Part shown: piece by piece, positions 47,556-57,799 of the stretch
Layout: the number at the start of each line of letters is the position of its first letter
How positions within the stretch are numbered: position 1 is the first letter of the stretch
Origin: Solen grandis
Lineage: Eukaryota; Mollusca; Bivalvia; Adapedonta; Solenidae
Direction of reading: 5' to 3'
DNA: 64,000 nucleotides
Assembly (NCBI GenBank): GCA_021229015.1
Contig: CM037795.1
Span: 11,584,656-11,648,655 of the forward strand
Translations under genes and position numbers: made by a program
Notes under the pieces: model-generated
The model's input: only the letters and a program-made list of their open reading frames with translations
Told to the model about the DNA's origin: nothing
The model's database searches: none

Positions 47556-48491
47556 ACTAACATAATATGTAAATATGCCAATACCTCCTCATGCAAATTT
47601 TGTTGTTTCTAAATCCTTTCCCTTATCTCAATTTTAATCATCATGTATGTATATGTACATATTCAAAATTATTATCATTCATTTCTCATTGTTAAATATA
47701 TATCGATATTTACTTACCGTAGGTCAGCTCGAAATTTTGCCTTGTAAAATTTCGTTCCATGATACCTCTGTCTATGTCTAGCCGACACCACATGATTAGC
47801 AATTGATTCACGTGATAACCTTACTGCCGCTACGAAATCATGCTTGATTAATTACTCCACGATTTATTTCTCTCCACGTTGTTGCAAGTGACCTATATTT
47901 GTCTCATACTTTATCGGCATAACTGTAAAATGCTATACATTAGTTATTTTATATATGACAGTAAGTGTTTGCACTGACATCATTATTATTATTACGAAAT
48001 CTCTCTCTCCCCCCCCCCCCCATTGTTTAACGTTCAACATGATTATTATTGTTTCTTTTTTCCATATTATATTTTTTATTCCTTTTCATTTACATACTAG
48101 GCTATCATGATGTCTACACCATTTATATTTGTACGTATATAAAATACCTTGCCATCTTTCGCTTTCGACTTAGGCAAGGAAACAAAGTCACGATAGCCTA
48201 GTATAATGAAAGTTAATTGGAAATTCTATGTAAGTAAATGTATATGTGCATCTGTCCTTAACTGTGTTTCGCTTTCGGTATCTGTTAAGGACTGAGGCGC
48301 TATCTTGAAACATGTATATCGCAATATACTTTCTCTCTCTCTCTCTCTGTTTCTCTTCTCTCTCTATCTCTCTCTATTGGTGTATTCTACTTATTATTAA
48401 AATGATGACCAACAAAAACGATTTAAGAAAATTCCTATGGTTATTTATTAATAGCTAAAATTTATTTTGATAACAAATTTTGCTGTGTGTT

Positions 48492-48524
<33 letters not shown>

Positions 48525-48890
48525 GAAAACACTGGTTATTCTGATATATTCATTTACCTTGTAAATTGATACTATTTATTCGCCTATATAGCGAAATGCT
48601 CATTGACACTATTATTAAAGATATTATTATGATATAATAGATATATAAATATATATAAATATCTATATTTCATAAATGCAAAATTTGTCTTCTCCCATAT
48701 TTTAGTAGGTCAGTCTCTCCTTTCTCTATTAAATATTTGGATATATACCCTTAATAATGCCATATTCTTTTTTCAAGTGTTAACGCGATGCACACGTTAT
48801 CCCCAACCGGAAGAAATGTATATATTGTATTGTCTATGTATTTTCTTCTCCATATTGTACATGATTGTACTTGGATGAAAATAAAGTTTT
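47556..48890 (+). other. 3' untranslated region of the LINE
   Basis: AT-rich, with C run (48011-48020) and CT runs at about 48330-48375 and 48493-48521. A short inverted stretch, ACTAGGCTATCATGATG (48097) and CACGATAGCCTAGTATA (48190), flanks about 80 bp and could fold as a hairpin. No coding sequence. Confidence 0.6.
48493..48521 (+). repeat. (CT)n microsatellite
   Basis: Uninterrupted CT repeat inside the LINE 3' region; a second, interrupted one is at 48330-48375. Confidence 0.85.
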
Positions 48891-48910
48891 GTTCTGTTCT
48901 GTTCTGTTCT

Positions 48911-50495
48911 GATAAAGGAAGTGTCTTAGATGAGTTAATAAATTGTACACTTGACACATTACCTTATAATGACGTGTTAACAACTATGGTACGTAAGTCC
49001 TGAAACAAACATAGCTCATTATTACTACAATCGTTAGAGGGCGTCTGCATTTTCCGTGCCATAAACACCATCCCACTTCGTAAAAAGTTACAAACGTGGA
49101 TTGTTATTGATCCAATACACAACTATTCCCCCATTCTGTCATTAGATACTAAAACTGTAAGCCTGTTTATATGCATATACATTTTCCTGACCCCCGAATT
49201 TCTTCTATATCAACATCGGTTATTGTTTTCTTGTGCACAGTGTGTTTGTTTCATGCTAATAAATATTTATGAGTTTGCTTTTGCTCAAGCGTATGCGTCA
49301 TTTTCACACGTAAGCACATGTTGTTAACACTGGGATATTGACACAAAAGGAGTGTAAATGTCAGGGAAATTTCTCTAGTTTACCTTTGGTTAAGTTTCAC
49401 TTATATTTCCTATAATGGTATCTAGATAATTGGCAGATATCGAAACATTTCAATGAAACGGGGTCTAGCATTTTCAATTAGGATTACAGAAGACAGATAG
49501 AAATTTAGAAAGAGCTATTGAAATATTCAGGAAGGCAAACAAAATTCTCCTTTCTGGAATCACTGACTGTCCTTCCATTAATCAGAAACGTATTTTCTGG
49601 TTTTTTTGGGGTTTTTTTCCGAATATGTTCTGTACAAATATTCCGCAAGCATGCAAATTAGATAATACAAAAAAAAATAAACATTTTTCACGGTTTAGAT
49701 GGACAAATTGTCAAACAGACATACAGGAAGCTTAAAGACTCATTATATTCCATAATGATTCATTTTACATGAAAACGAAAATATAAAATAACATTGAATT
49801 ACTGTGCCTAACACAAATGGTACATTATGTTTAAATATCTGCTAAAAATTAGTTTAGATACCGCAATGAATACGCAGTTAAGTATTTTGGATGGATGTCA
49901 AATGCTTTCATTGTTTACATTATGCATTGGCGATTTTTTCCGAAGACGGTCTGTAATCGGAAATATGAATATGAAAAACCGTCGCCGAATCACAATTTGT
50001 TTATCTGCTACGTCATCAATTAATGCGTGATTCGTTAACGGAAACATACGGAGTATCTGTGGAAAATTGACGAAGATATGCGGAATATGCAAATTAGTTA
50101 TTTTTGTAAACAACTGAATTATCTTATTATTTTCTTTTTTATACATTGTGGTAACTTTTTCGCCATCGAGTGTGTACAGATTGCATATCGTAACAAATCT
50201 GTAACACACACTTTGCTTTTCTGTCCGAAGAATAAACACTGTTTTTTGAAGCATATTGGGCCTTTAAGCCAAATATTCAGAGACATTTGTTGCAATATGT
50301 TATCAAATTCCAATCATTAGCTTGTGACATACAATCCAAAAAGGAACTGGATGCAGGAGAAAATATAACATAGAAATATATAGCTTTATGTACTGTTAAT
50401 ATAAAAATCTATAAATCTATAAATAGAGACTGTGACGTCACTAGCTTGCACAAGTCTCTATACTAGACCGTAGGGTTTACCCCAAAACTGCGAAA
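48911..50495. other. Gene-free stretch between two LINEs
   Basis: 50058-50268 contains an interspersed repeat shared with the right side of the assembly gap (33917-33950) and with 24219 and 35458. Open frames here are short and lack motifs. Confidence 0.4.
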
Positions 50496-50504
50496 TGTGC
50501 TTCC

Positions 50505-51143
50505 GCGCAAAAAGACCCACATTTGGGCGCTTACTTAGACGAATCTCTAAAATTAAAAAAACACATTAAAACAAAGTGTAGAACTGCTATGTTGAATTAT
50601 TTCCGAGTCAAAAATATTCGTAAATATCTTACCGAAGATGCTACTAAAATTCTACTTCTTTCTTTAGTTATGTCACATCTGGATTACTGCAATGCCATAT
50701 TGTTTGGAACTGCAGATGCTGACTTATATAAAATGCAACGTATCCAGAATATGTGTGCCAAACTGGTCTTACTACGTGGAAAATATGAAAGTTCCAAGAA
50801 AGCACTATTTGATCTCCACTGGTTACCAATCAAAGCCCGCATACATTTCAAAATTCTTTGTTTTATGTATAACTGCTCTGTGGGAAATGCTCCATCTTAT
50901 CTCAGTGAACTTTTAACCAAACAAACTCCAAAAAGAGTGGGATTACGATCCTCAGACACTGTAGAATTGTTATATGTAGTTCCATTAAACAAACGAAAGA
51001 CATTTTATGACAGAAGTTTTAGTACTGTAGGTCCAAGTCTTTGGAATCAACTTCCATTGACCATCAGACAGTCAACATCCTTGGACGTGTTTAAGAAACA
51101 GTTGAAAACCCACTATTTTAAGGACTTTTACACACTGTTTTAA
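50505..51143 (+). pseudogene. LINE reverse transcriptase C-terminal fragment
   Basis: One uninterrupted frame: LGAYLDESLKLKKHIKTKC, then SHLDYCNAILFG, LYKMQRIQNMCAKLVL, LHWLPIKARIHFKIL and a C-terminal GPSLWNQLP. This order is the standard thumb/C-terminal part of CR1/Jockey-group ORF2 proteins. The palm with YADD is missing through 5' truncation. The frame itself is intact, so insertion is fairly recent. Confidence 0.85.
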
Positions 51144-51463
51144 TTGCGGTGCTTTTCATAATTTATACTGACATGATACTGGAATAAATACTATATTTTA
51201 TTATTTAGATAATATAGTATATATATATATATATTTTTTTTTTAAAAAGTACATGTTTAAAATATGTTAAAAACAGTTAATGTCATTTTAGAGATTTAAT
51301 ACATGATATTTTTTCGTGTGTACTATATGATTTTTTTCCCTGTTTTTTATTGCTGTCTTATGGATTTTATATTTTATGCATACAATGTACAACGCCATTG
51401 AATATGTATTCATCATAGAAATAGGCGTTTAACCAAATTAAACAGTTTAGTTTAGTTTAGTAA
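50505..51463 (+). mobile_element. 5'-truncated LINE of a second family
   Basis: It begins within the reverse transcriptase thumb and ends after a 320-bp AT-rich 3' UTR in three TTTAG repeats (about 51449-51463), a tandem-pentamer LINE end distinct from the TTCTG end at 48910. The left boundary is approximate. No target duplication was found by eye. Confidence 0.78.
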
Positions 51464-51464
51464 A

Positions 51465-52587
51465 AGCAGTTAATGACCAAATCTAAGTAACATGAGAATG
51501 CCTAGATATAACTCAATATGATGTTATCATAGTCGACACATAATATATTAATTTCAACACTTCTATTGCAGATTGAGCAGTCCATATAATTGAAAAATTC
51601 TATCCTACTTTCACTTTCACAAACATTTTTGGAAAACGCGGTCGTGTAAGTGTAATTTGCAGATAAGTATTTTTCTCTCAAAATGACGTATACGATACAA
51701 AATAATACGTGTGTAAATGTTATTGGCATAACTGATTGACAACAACTAAATGGCGTGTTAAATAATTGTATTTACGTAACTTATCTCTTCCATTGCAATC
51801 TCTGAACGGCGCAGCCATGATGTAACCATGATCCTTTGAGCGCATTCACACAGGTCATTCAGACCAGTATTGACACATTGGTTAATATGTGCATCTTCCC
51901 TGGTTTTCTGCCAGTTGATTGGACAAGAATCTAAACGTAAAAAGGGGCATAATTCTGTCGAAACCTTACCTGTCAAAAATGATAATAATGTTGAAATCTA
52001 TCTAACAAATATTAAATAATTTTTGTTTCGTTGAATTCTAACAGATGGTTGTTTTAAAATCCCTGGTCTGTAAAAACAATCCCTAGAATATTGATGTTGT
52101 TTTTGTTTGAGTTCGCGCTTAGGCGTATTGTGCTTGGCGCTAAGTTTTTTTTACAGAGAACGCCTTTAAGGCCCAGCACGTCTGACTTCGGTTCTCTTTG
52201 ACTTTTTTTGTCACGGTTGCCCCCCCCCCCCCCCCTCCCTAAAATAAAACATGTTCAACATAAACGCAAGACCTACTGGTTGAGGACTTTCTTATACAGT
52301 CAGATTGCAATTTTGAAAGTTGTAGTTGTGAAATTGTCCGGAATGGACTCTGGATGAAGATAACACCGGTGCATATTTTACCCTTAACCTGCTGAATTTC
52401 TCAAATGGACTTAGCCAGCATCTTTTTTTTGGAACTGTCCATTATCAATTTTAGGGAAAAACAAGATGAAAACTTATTGTTGGTCAGCCAAGAGTAAAGA
52501 GCCAGGCCAGCCTGCACGGATGTGCAGGTTGGACTGGCTTTTTACTGGCGGCAAAGGTTAGAACTTACGGTTCCAGCAGGGTAAGGG
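51465..52587. other. Gene-free stretch left of the DNA transposon
   Basis: A C run of 17 is at about 52220-52236. A short hairpin is formed by CCAGCCTGCAC and GTGCAGGTTGG at 52509-52531, followed by a T run. No gene is seen. Confidence 0.4.
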
Positions 52588-52591
52588 TTAA

Positions 52592-52710
52592 GTTAAAGTT
52601 CCTGTAATGGTTCAGCTATATTTCGGACCTTATGGCCTTTAACGGAGATAACCAAGGTTTCCTTTTCGTCGGCTTAATTCCAAAACCTCGTATAGTCACT
52701 TTTTCAAATT
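52592..52710 (+). repeat. Left terminal inverted repeat of the 5.2-kb transposon
   Basis: Imperfect inverse of 57666-57795. Best conserved are the terminal 19 bases, GATAACCAAGG, and the inner block ending CCTCGTATAGTC at 52697. The right repeat has about 10 extra bases between the two inner blocks. Confidence 0.85.
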
Positions 52711-52852
52711 CTACAGGAGAAGCATTTTTTTTGTCTCAAAATATAAGTTTCGTTTGAAATCACACCAAACTTTAACCCAAGCGATAAAATGTCATTGTAC
52801 ATCATCTAAAGTGATGTTTTCAATGTTTTTGAGGTCTATTTTGATGTTTCTC

Positions 52853-52863
52853 GACTATACGAG
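52853..52863 (+). repeat. Subterminal GACTATACGAG site
   Basis: A further copy of the motif that ends the inner terminal repeat, about 160 bp inward and inverted relative to 52689. It is a candidate transposase-binding site. Confidence 0.5.
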
Positions 52864-54025
52864 ATTTTAATTTTTTTGTCCTCCGTTTTAGGTCATATAC
52901 GTCATCTTGATTATAGCCACCACACGCACAATTTGTATTGTTCTGTATTAATTTGTGTTCAGTGAATGTAAAAAATGTGCTCATAATAAACTGAATGAAA
53001 TCATGTTGTTTGCCTTGCATTTACGCCAATTCCAACTCTTTTCGGACGTTTGTGTGTTTGTTTTATGGGTTTTCAACACTGTTTAGGTTAAATGACGGTG
53101 GTCAGTTCACAGTTCCTGGTTTACCAATCAGTACTAATCACATACCTGCGCCATTAACTGACAACTGCCCTACATGAAACGGCGGTAGGGAAGGGTGACA
53201 CCTTAAATCGATAATGAGCCCAACGCCTTAACGATTACACGACTCCTCAGTCGTAAATTACGTAGACTAATTGTTCTCTGGTCTAATCATTAACCACTAG
53301 TAAGCGTCATACATTCTCATGAAACTGGCTACAGTCCGACATTAGACAGTGATATGGGGAGAGTGGCCAAAGAAAAGATCATGTCGCATGTGAAGTCTTA
53401 TTTTTTTATTTATTCAAAAGTATGAACAACCAATGTAACAGTATCCAAACTTTTAACACTTGACCAAATTGATGTGTATGTCACGTACAACATATCTGAA
53501 CATAAACCATAATTATTCAAGTGCTTTAAGTTGCCCAATTGGAAAAACTTTACATCTAGTACCAAGTCATTTATTGTCATACATTTAAACCTACAACGTA
53601 CATGAAGGCTAATCTCAATAGCAGTTCTACGTCGAGAATAAAACCTAACATTTAATGTTTAACAAAACATGACAAATTCTCGGCGCATTTATCCATTTGA
53701 GTCATGTTAACAATTATCTGGAAATCGCAACACTAGCAAACAATAAAACTGAACAAACTTGCATACAAGACATGGTAAAAACTCAATGTCGTTCATACGT
53801 TTAACAAAAATTAACTGGAAACACATCTTAACAGAGAAATACATTTACCGCAAAACATACATGTGGGTAGAGGCGTGATCGTTATTCAGCATAACGCTCT
53901 CTCTCTATCTCTGGCATTCAATTGATTACACTCTCTTTCTAGACACCTCTGATTAGTTACACCCTACAACCTTCATGAAAGCACCACAAACGCTACATCT
54001 TACAACATACAGCAGTTCTGGATGG
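52864..54025. other. Non-coding left arm of the transposon
   Basis: No domain-bearing frame. On the minus strand it would be the 3' untranslated region of the transposase gene; AATAAA (as TTTATT on the plus strand) occurs at 53405-53410. Confidence 0.45.
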
Positions 54026-55699
54026 CTAGAACAATAAACTAGCACAGTCATCCTTATGTGGTAAGCTGTCATAGAAGTAGTGGTAGTCTGAAGAAACAAC
54101 ACTCTTCAGTTCCTGCAAATGCTTAAACTTGGATGCTTTAATTGGAATCCTGTTCTTATGGAGTTGAGAGACAGCTCCAATTGGTTTGTCCTGTACCTTG
54201 GCTCTTCGTGGGAAATCCTGATACTGATCTTTGAATCCTAGTTTATATTGAATGGTCCCATCTGGATTGTACCTTAGTACTCGCAGGTTTGTGACTTTAG
54301 GGTCACCAGCTTTATTTCCAGGTCTGATTGAAGTGTAAAAGTTCAAGCCCTTCATGTCCTTGAAGAACTGATGGTGAACATACTTCACGTTCAGAGGTTG
54401 ACTTGGCCTACAAGAGACGATGACAACCACGTAGTTGTTAGGCACATAGATGGGTCTCCGTTTCAATTTCCGCTCTACCAGACTGTGAATGGAGTCCACT
54501 TCCATCTGAGTGTGGCCGCGCTCAAGGAAGCTTTGAACTATTGTAACGTTATTGTCAAGTGCAGTTTTCACCAAAGCGTTGGACAAAACAATGTTTCTGT
54601 TTTGATATGTGCACCCGTCACTCCACAGAACAATCTCCCCAACGTCCGCATTCTGTGTCAGGACATTGTCTAAGTAATCAGTTGTGCAGCTTGCAAATGA
54701 ATTTGCTGACAGGTCTCCTTCTGTTTCATTCCATACATAGCATGTTGCATCTTTTGTTGCAAGGTCCATAATAGTAAAGTTGTGAACTGAAAGCTTGGTT
54801 TTGTAATACAAGGCAGAGGCTTGCAATCTTGGAGAAAGCAGAACAGCCTGCAAGTCCATTGTCAAAACCATAACTTTTGAATCGTTCAGAGACCGCTCTT
54901 TATCAGCTGACTTTGCCAATCTAGCCTCATCTTTCCTTTTAATGTGTTCATTGTATTCAACATCGTCAATGTTTCCCACTAAATACTCACAGCACTTATC
55001 GCACTGGTCCTTTCTAGGAACATACAGCGACAAGTTCATTTCATCAAACACCGTGTAAAATAGGCAGTCCGAAGCAGCGGGTATGTTATTTTCTGTGCAG
55101 TGCTCCTTATATGCCTTGAATAGATCTGTTTTAGTTGTAAATACTGGCTCTATGTAGTGTTTAGAACTTGTGGCCCTTCAGTAATGTGATTCCATTTTTG
55201 GTAGACGTGCCAGGAATTCGCGGGCACTGGTTTGGACCTCCGAATGTGGCTTCCTTACTCTTGTATCTGTGTTGTCAGTGTCTTCTGTTCTTACTTTCTG
55301 TTCTGCCTGCTTCCATCCATACACCGTTTTCTCACCGATTCCTAAGATGCTCAAGAACATCGCCTTGCAGACACATAATCGTTCGTCCCTCACTTTGAGA
55401 AAAAACGAGTAACTGTTGTTTTTCCTGGTGCTCTCTTTCACTTTTCTAGTCTTCACTTTCGACTCTGCAATAAGGCTCGTGACATACACTTTCTTTTCAT
55501 CCCAATTGAAGTCTTTCCAAAATTTCCGGAATATTGCTTTTCTCTCGTTTTCAGATATTTTCGTGCAACATTTAACCTTTGAATTTTCACACTGCTTTCC
55601 ACAACCACGAGCTTTCATTTCTCTCTCGACTTTATCTTCACTGAACAGCCATTTCCCTTCATGGTTTTTCTTCATACCCTTGTAGCTTTCTCCATGCAT
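54026..55699 (-). pseudogene. Transposase-like core: cysteine-rich region plus RNase H-like DUF7869-type domain
   Basis: One reading frame runs from 55699 to the TAG at 54026, interrupted by a single TGA at 55178-55180 directly after KMESHY, where relatives I remember have a cysteine. The first part (173 aa) has cysteines CGKQC..CC, then KISENERKAIFRKFW and VCKAMFLSILGI. The second part (341 aa when started at the GTG at 55051) has CDKCC (residues 17-21), a candidate first catalytic Asp in LTMDLQ (66), a second in LWSDGCTYQNRN (145), and GHTQMEVDSIHS with acidic residues at 184 and 186, an order expected for an RNase H-fold DDE/D enzyme. I match this to the family Pfam calls DUF7869, from memory. 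Location inside inverted repeats supports a transposase role. Confidence 0.75.
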
Positions 55700-55779
55700 T
55701 CTGGCTTTTTTGCTTCATTCTGTCCCAGTTGTGTTATGACGCACGTTTTCTTCTTTTCACTAATGGTTCATCTATAACA

Positions 55780-56459
55780 ACTTCTTCATGATCTACAAAA
55801 CAAAATCTATAACATCTTGTTTGTCATTTGCAATGTGTTCATCATCATCAGATACATCTGAGTCATTACTTTTATCTTTCCTTGGGTCATAAACAGGATC
55901 CCTCACAGAATCATCAAGTTCTTCATCCCACATACTATCATCTTCAAAATCAGTTTCCTGATCTCTGTCAGGAGCATAACTGGCCTCGACACATACATTG
56001 TTGTCATCTTGATATGAACAACGAGCAGTATCACACTCGGTATTAATTTCCGTTGGGTAGGTTTCTATATCATCAGATTCGGTGCCATCATCTGTTTGCT
56101 TATAAATAGGAACGGCTACAAACTCTTTTTCACCAATGTCAAGAACTTCACCTTCTTCAGAAAGAGTGAGTTCCAGTTAATGCACTCACATAATTATAAG
56201 TACCATCCAAGTTTTCACATTTTGCTATTTTATTTAAACCCATTTCATTTTCAATTGCCTTGTCTTGGTTCTTATTTTCTAAAACAATTGACTCCTGTTT
56301 GTTGTTGTTTTCGTCACTTAATACTGTACATTCAGTTCCAGATTCATCGTCAGGTGACAATGATTCATAACAAGTTAACAATCTTTCTGCTTTAGCACTG
56401 TTTTTACTTTTCAGTTTGTCAAGTGCTATTTGCACTAATTGTTTTCCTCTACTATACAT
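55780..56459 (-). pseudogene. Acidic linker region of the transposase gene, frameshifted
   Basis: Frame 56459-56157 (100 aa: MYSRGKQLVQIALDKLKS then Ser/Asp/Glu-rich) passes by a frame change near 56160 into a second acidic frame (to about 55795) with many Asp/Glu (for example DFEDDSMWDEELDD). A basic patch KRRKR near 55750 in yet another frame may be a nuclear signal. The breaks show decay, though unrecognised small introns cannot be excluded. Confidence 0.55.
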
Positions 56460-56466
56460 GTCTGGT

Positions 56467-56974
56467 TTAGCATCCGTTCTTACAGTTTGGATGGAACTTC
56501 ATTTCAACACTATTATACAGACCATTGACATTCTCTATCACAACGTATCTGGGAGTTGTCTCCCTATAGAGGGAATAATAGCAATCATTGAGAACGTTAA
56601 ATTGTCTGCCTTTAACTGAGTATTCGCCAATTTCCCTCCTTCTAAAGCTGGTCAAAAATTGTGGGGTTTCCAACACGTCCTGCTTTGATCTCAGCCATTT
56701 ACTGCACATTTTTACAGTAAACACAGCAGTATGTACAACCAATATCTTCCTCTGCTGTGTCTTCTGGAAGTTCAACAGCACATTTCAAATGAAAACGTAG
56801 TCTGCATCCCCAGCAAAATAGCCAAACGTCACCATTTGAGTCCAACAAAAACACCTTATTTCCAGGAAGTAAGTGATACTCGAGGGTCAATGGATCATAA
56901 GCCTGAACATTGCATGTGTCACAAGTCCATTCAGCTCTAAATTCAGACGTAAACGACGAATCCGAACCTGACAT
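56467..56974 (-). pseudogene. N-terminal zinc-binding region of the transposase gene, frameshifted
   Basis: Starts at ATG 56974: MSGSDSSFTSEFRAEWTCDTC, then CWGCRLRFHLKC and CTYCCVYC, a C-x2-C..C-x2-C..H-x2-C..C-x3-x2-C spacing like a PHD/RING-type zinc module. At an A run near 56705-56715 the frame changes, and the next frame supplies MCSKW and about 70 more residues to a stop at 56467. It is upstream of and co-oriented with the RNase H-like part, so it is read as the N-terminus of the same protein. Confidence 0.6.
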
Positions 56975-57085
56975 CTTTTACCTTAAAATAAAGCAGAATT
57001 GTTTTCAGCATTACGGTTAAATTAAGCATCAAGGTATAACCACAGAATTTTAAAAAATAAAGATTTTCTTTATAAAACACCCTGA

Positions 57086-57153
57086 TCAAAATATCGTATA
57101 GTTCTCTGATACGTATTAGTCACTCATAGTCTTTAAAGTCAAAATATCGTATA
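57086..57153 (+). repeat. Paired subterminal repeat TCAAAATATCGTATA
   Basis: The 15-mer occurs perfectly at 57086-57100 and 57139-57153, just upstream (on the minus strand) of the gene start. Related sites are at 57514-57524 (ACTATACGATG) and 57683-57693 (GACTATACGAG). They may be transposase-binding sites or part of the promoter. Confidence 0.55.
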
Positions 57154-57665
57154 TCGCACACAGTGCTGAAAAATGACACTTGCGATAGATATTTGTTCAA
57201 ATTTCCTTCGTGGTCGTTTGCTTTTTATACATATTATTTTCACAAGCATTAACATTTCAATGATTTCAAAGATCTTTGCAAAAATCATCATTTAAAAAGC
57301 AATTTTCAAAATGACATGTTACCAAGTTTTCCCCTTTTCTAAATAACTACCAAACAAAACGCATAAATATGCACAGAACTATATAGTTTATAGGTTAAAT
57401 ATGTAAGAAGGCTAAAAGTAATTGTTACCTTTCTTTATCATTCACATTCCATTAAATATCTTAAGAAAACTGTTCACTTTCATCCATTCGAAAATCGCCG
57501 GGCAAAACATTCTACTATACGATGTCTTGAACTTAAGAAAAATGAACCAATCCAAATACGACAATTTGACACGTCACTAGTTTTGTACTTTCCCATTGGC
57601 GTAGATGTGCGAGCATTTGACAGAATGCGCGCTAGTTTCAGTAGATTCCCGCCGTGCCAAAAAGT

Positions 57666-57795
57666 GGATTTCTGAAAAAATCGACTATACGAGGTTTTGA
57701 TATTAAGCCGACGTATTGTTTCATTAGGGTACCTTGGTTATCTTGGTAGAGGTTAAGTGGCCAAGACATAGCGGAACCATTACAGGGACTTTACC
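57666..57795 (-). repeat. Right terminal inverted repeat of the 5.2-kb transposon
   Basis: Inverse partner of 52592-52710. Immediately followed by TTAA at 57796-57799. Confidence 0.85.
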
Positions 57796-57799
57796 TTAA

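Larger units (their letters stand above)
42940..48910 (+). mobile_element. Nearly full-length non-LTR retrotransposon (LINE)
   Basis: Order: ORF1, ORF2 with apurinic-type endonuclease and reverse transcriptase, then a 1.35-kb 3' region with CT microsatellites, ending in four TTCTG pentamers (48891-48910) after an AATAAAG. The tandem pentamer end is a typical LINE 3' terminus. The 5' end is uncertain: sequence before 42940 holds no marker and I found no target duplication. Clade is not assigned: ORF1 is L1/Tx1-like, the ORF2 tail is different from L1. Confidence 0.85.
52592..57795 (-). mobile_element. 5.2-kb DNA transposon, TTAA-flanked, DUF7869-like transposase
   Basis: The left end reads GTTAAAGTTCCTGTAATGG; the reverse complement of the right end reads GGTAAAGTCCCTGTAATGG. 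The similarity continues inward for 110-130 bp, including GATAACCAAGG, GTCGGCTTAAT and AAAACCTCGTATAGTC. TTAA lies directly outside both ends (52588-52591 and 57796-57799), as expected for a TTAA-targeting cut-and-paste element (piggyBac and Kolobok superfamilies use TTAA). The only gene-like content is the degenerate minus-strand gene at 54026-56974. Superfamily placement is open: the core looks unlike piggyBac, and a Kolobok relation is only suggested by the target site. Confidence 0.82.

Noticed and set aside
52592..57795. piggyBac family assignment from the TTAA target
   Set aside because: The protein core does not show the piggyBac transposase motifs I know, and the termini do not begin with the usual CCY; TTAA alone is not enough.
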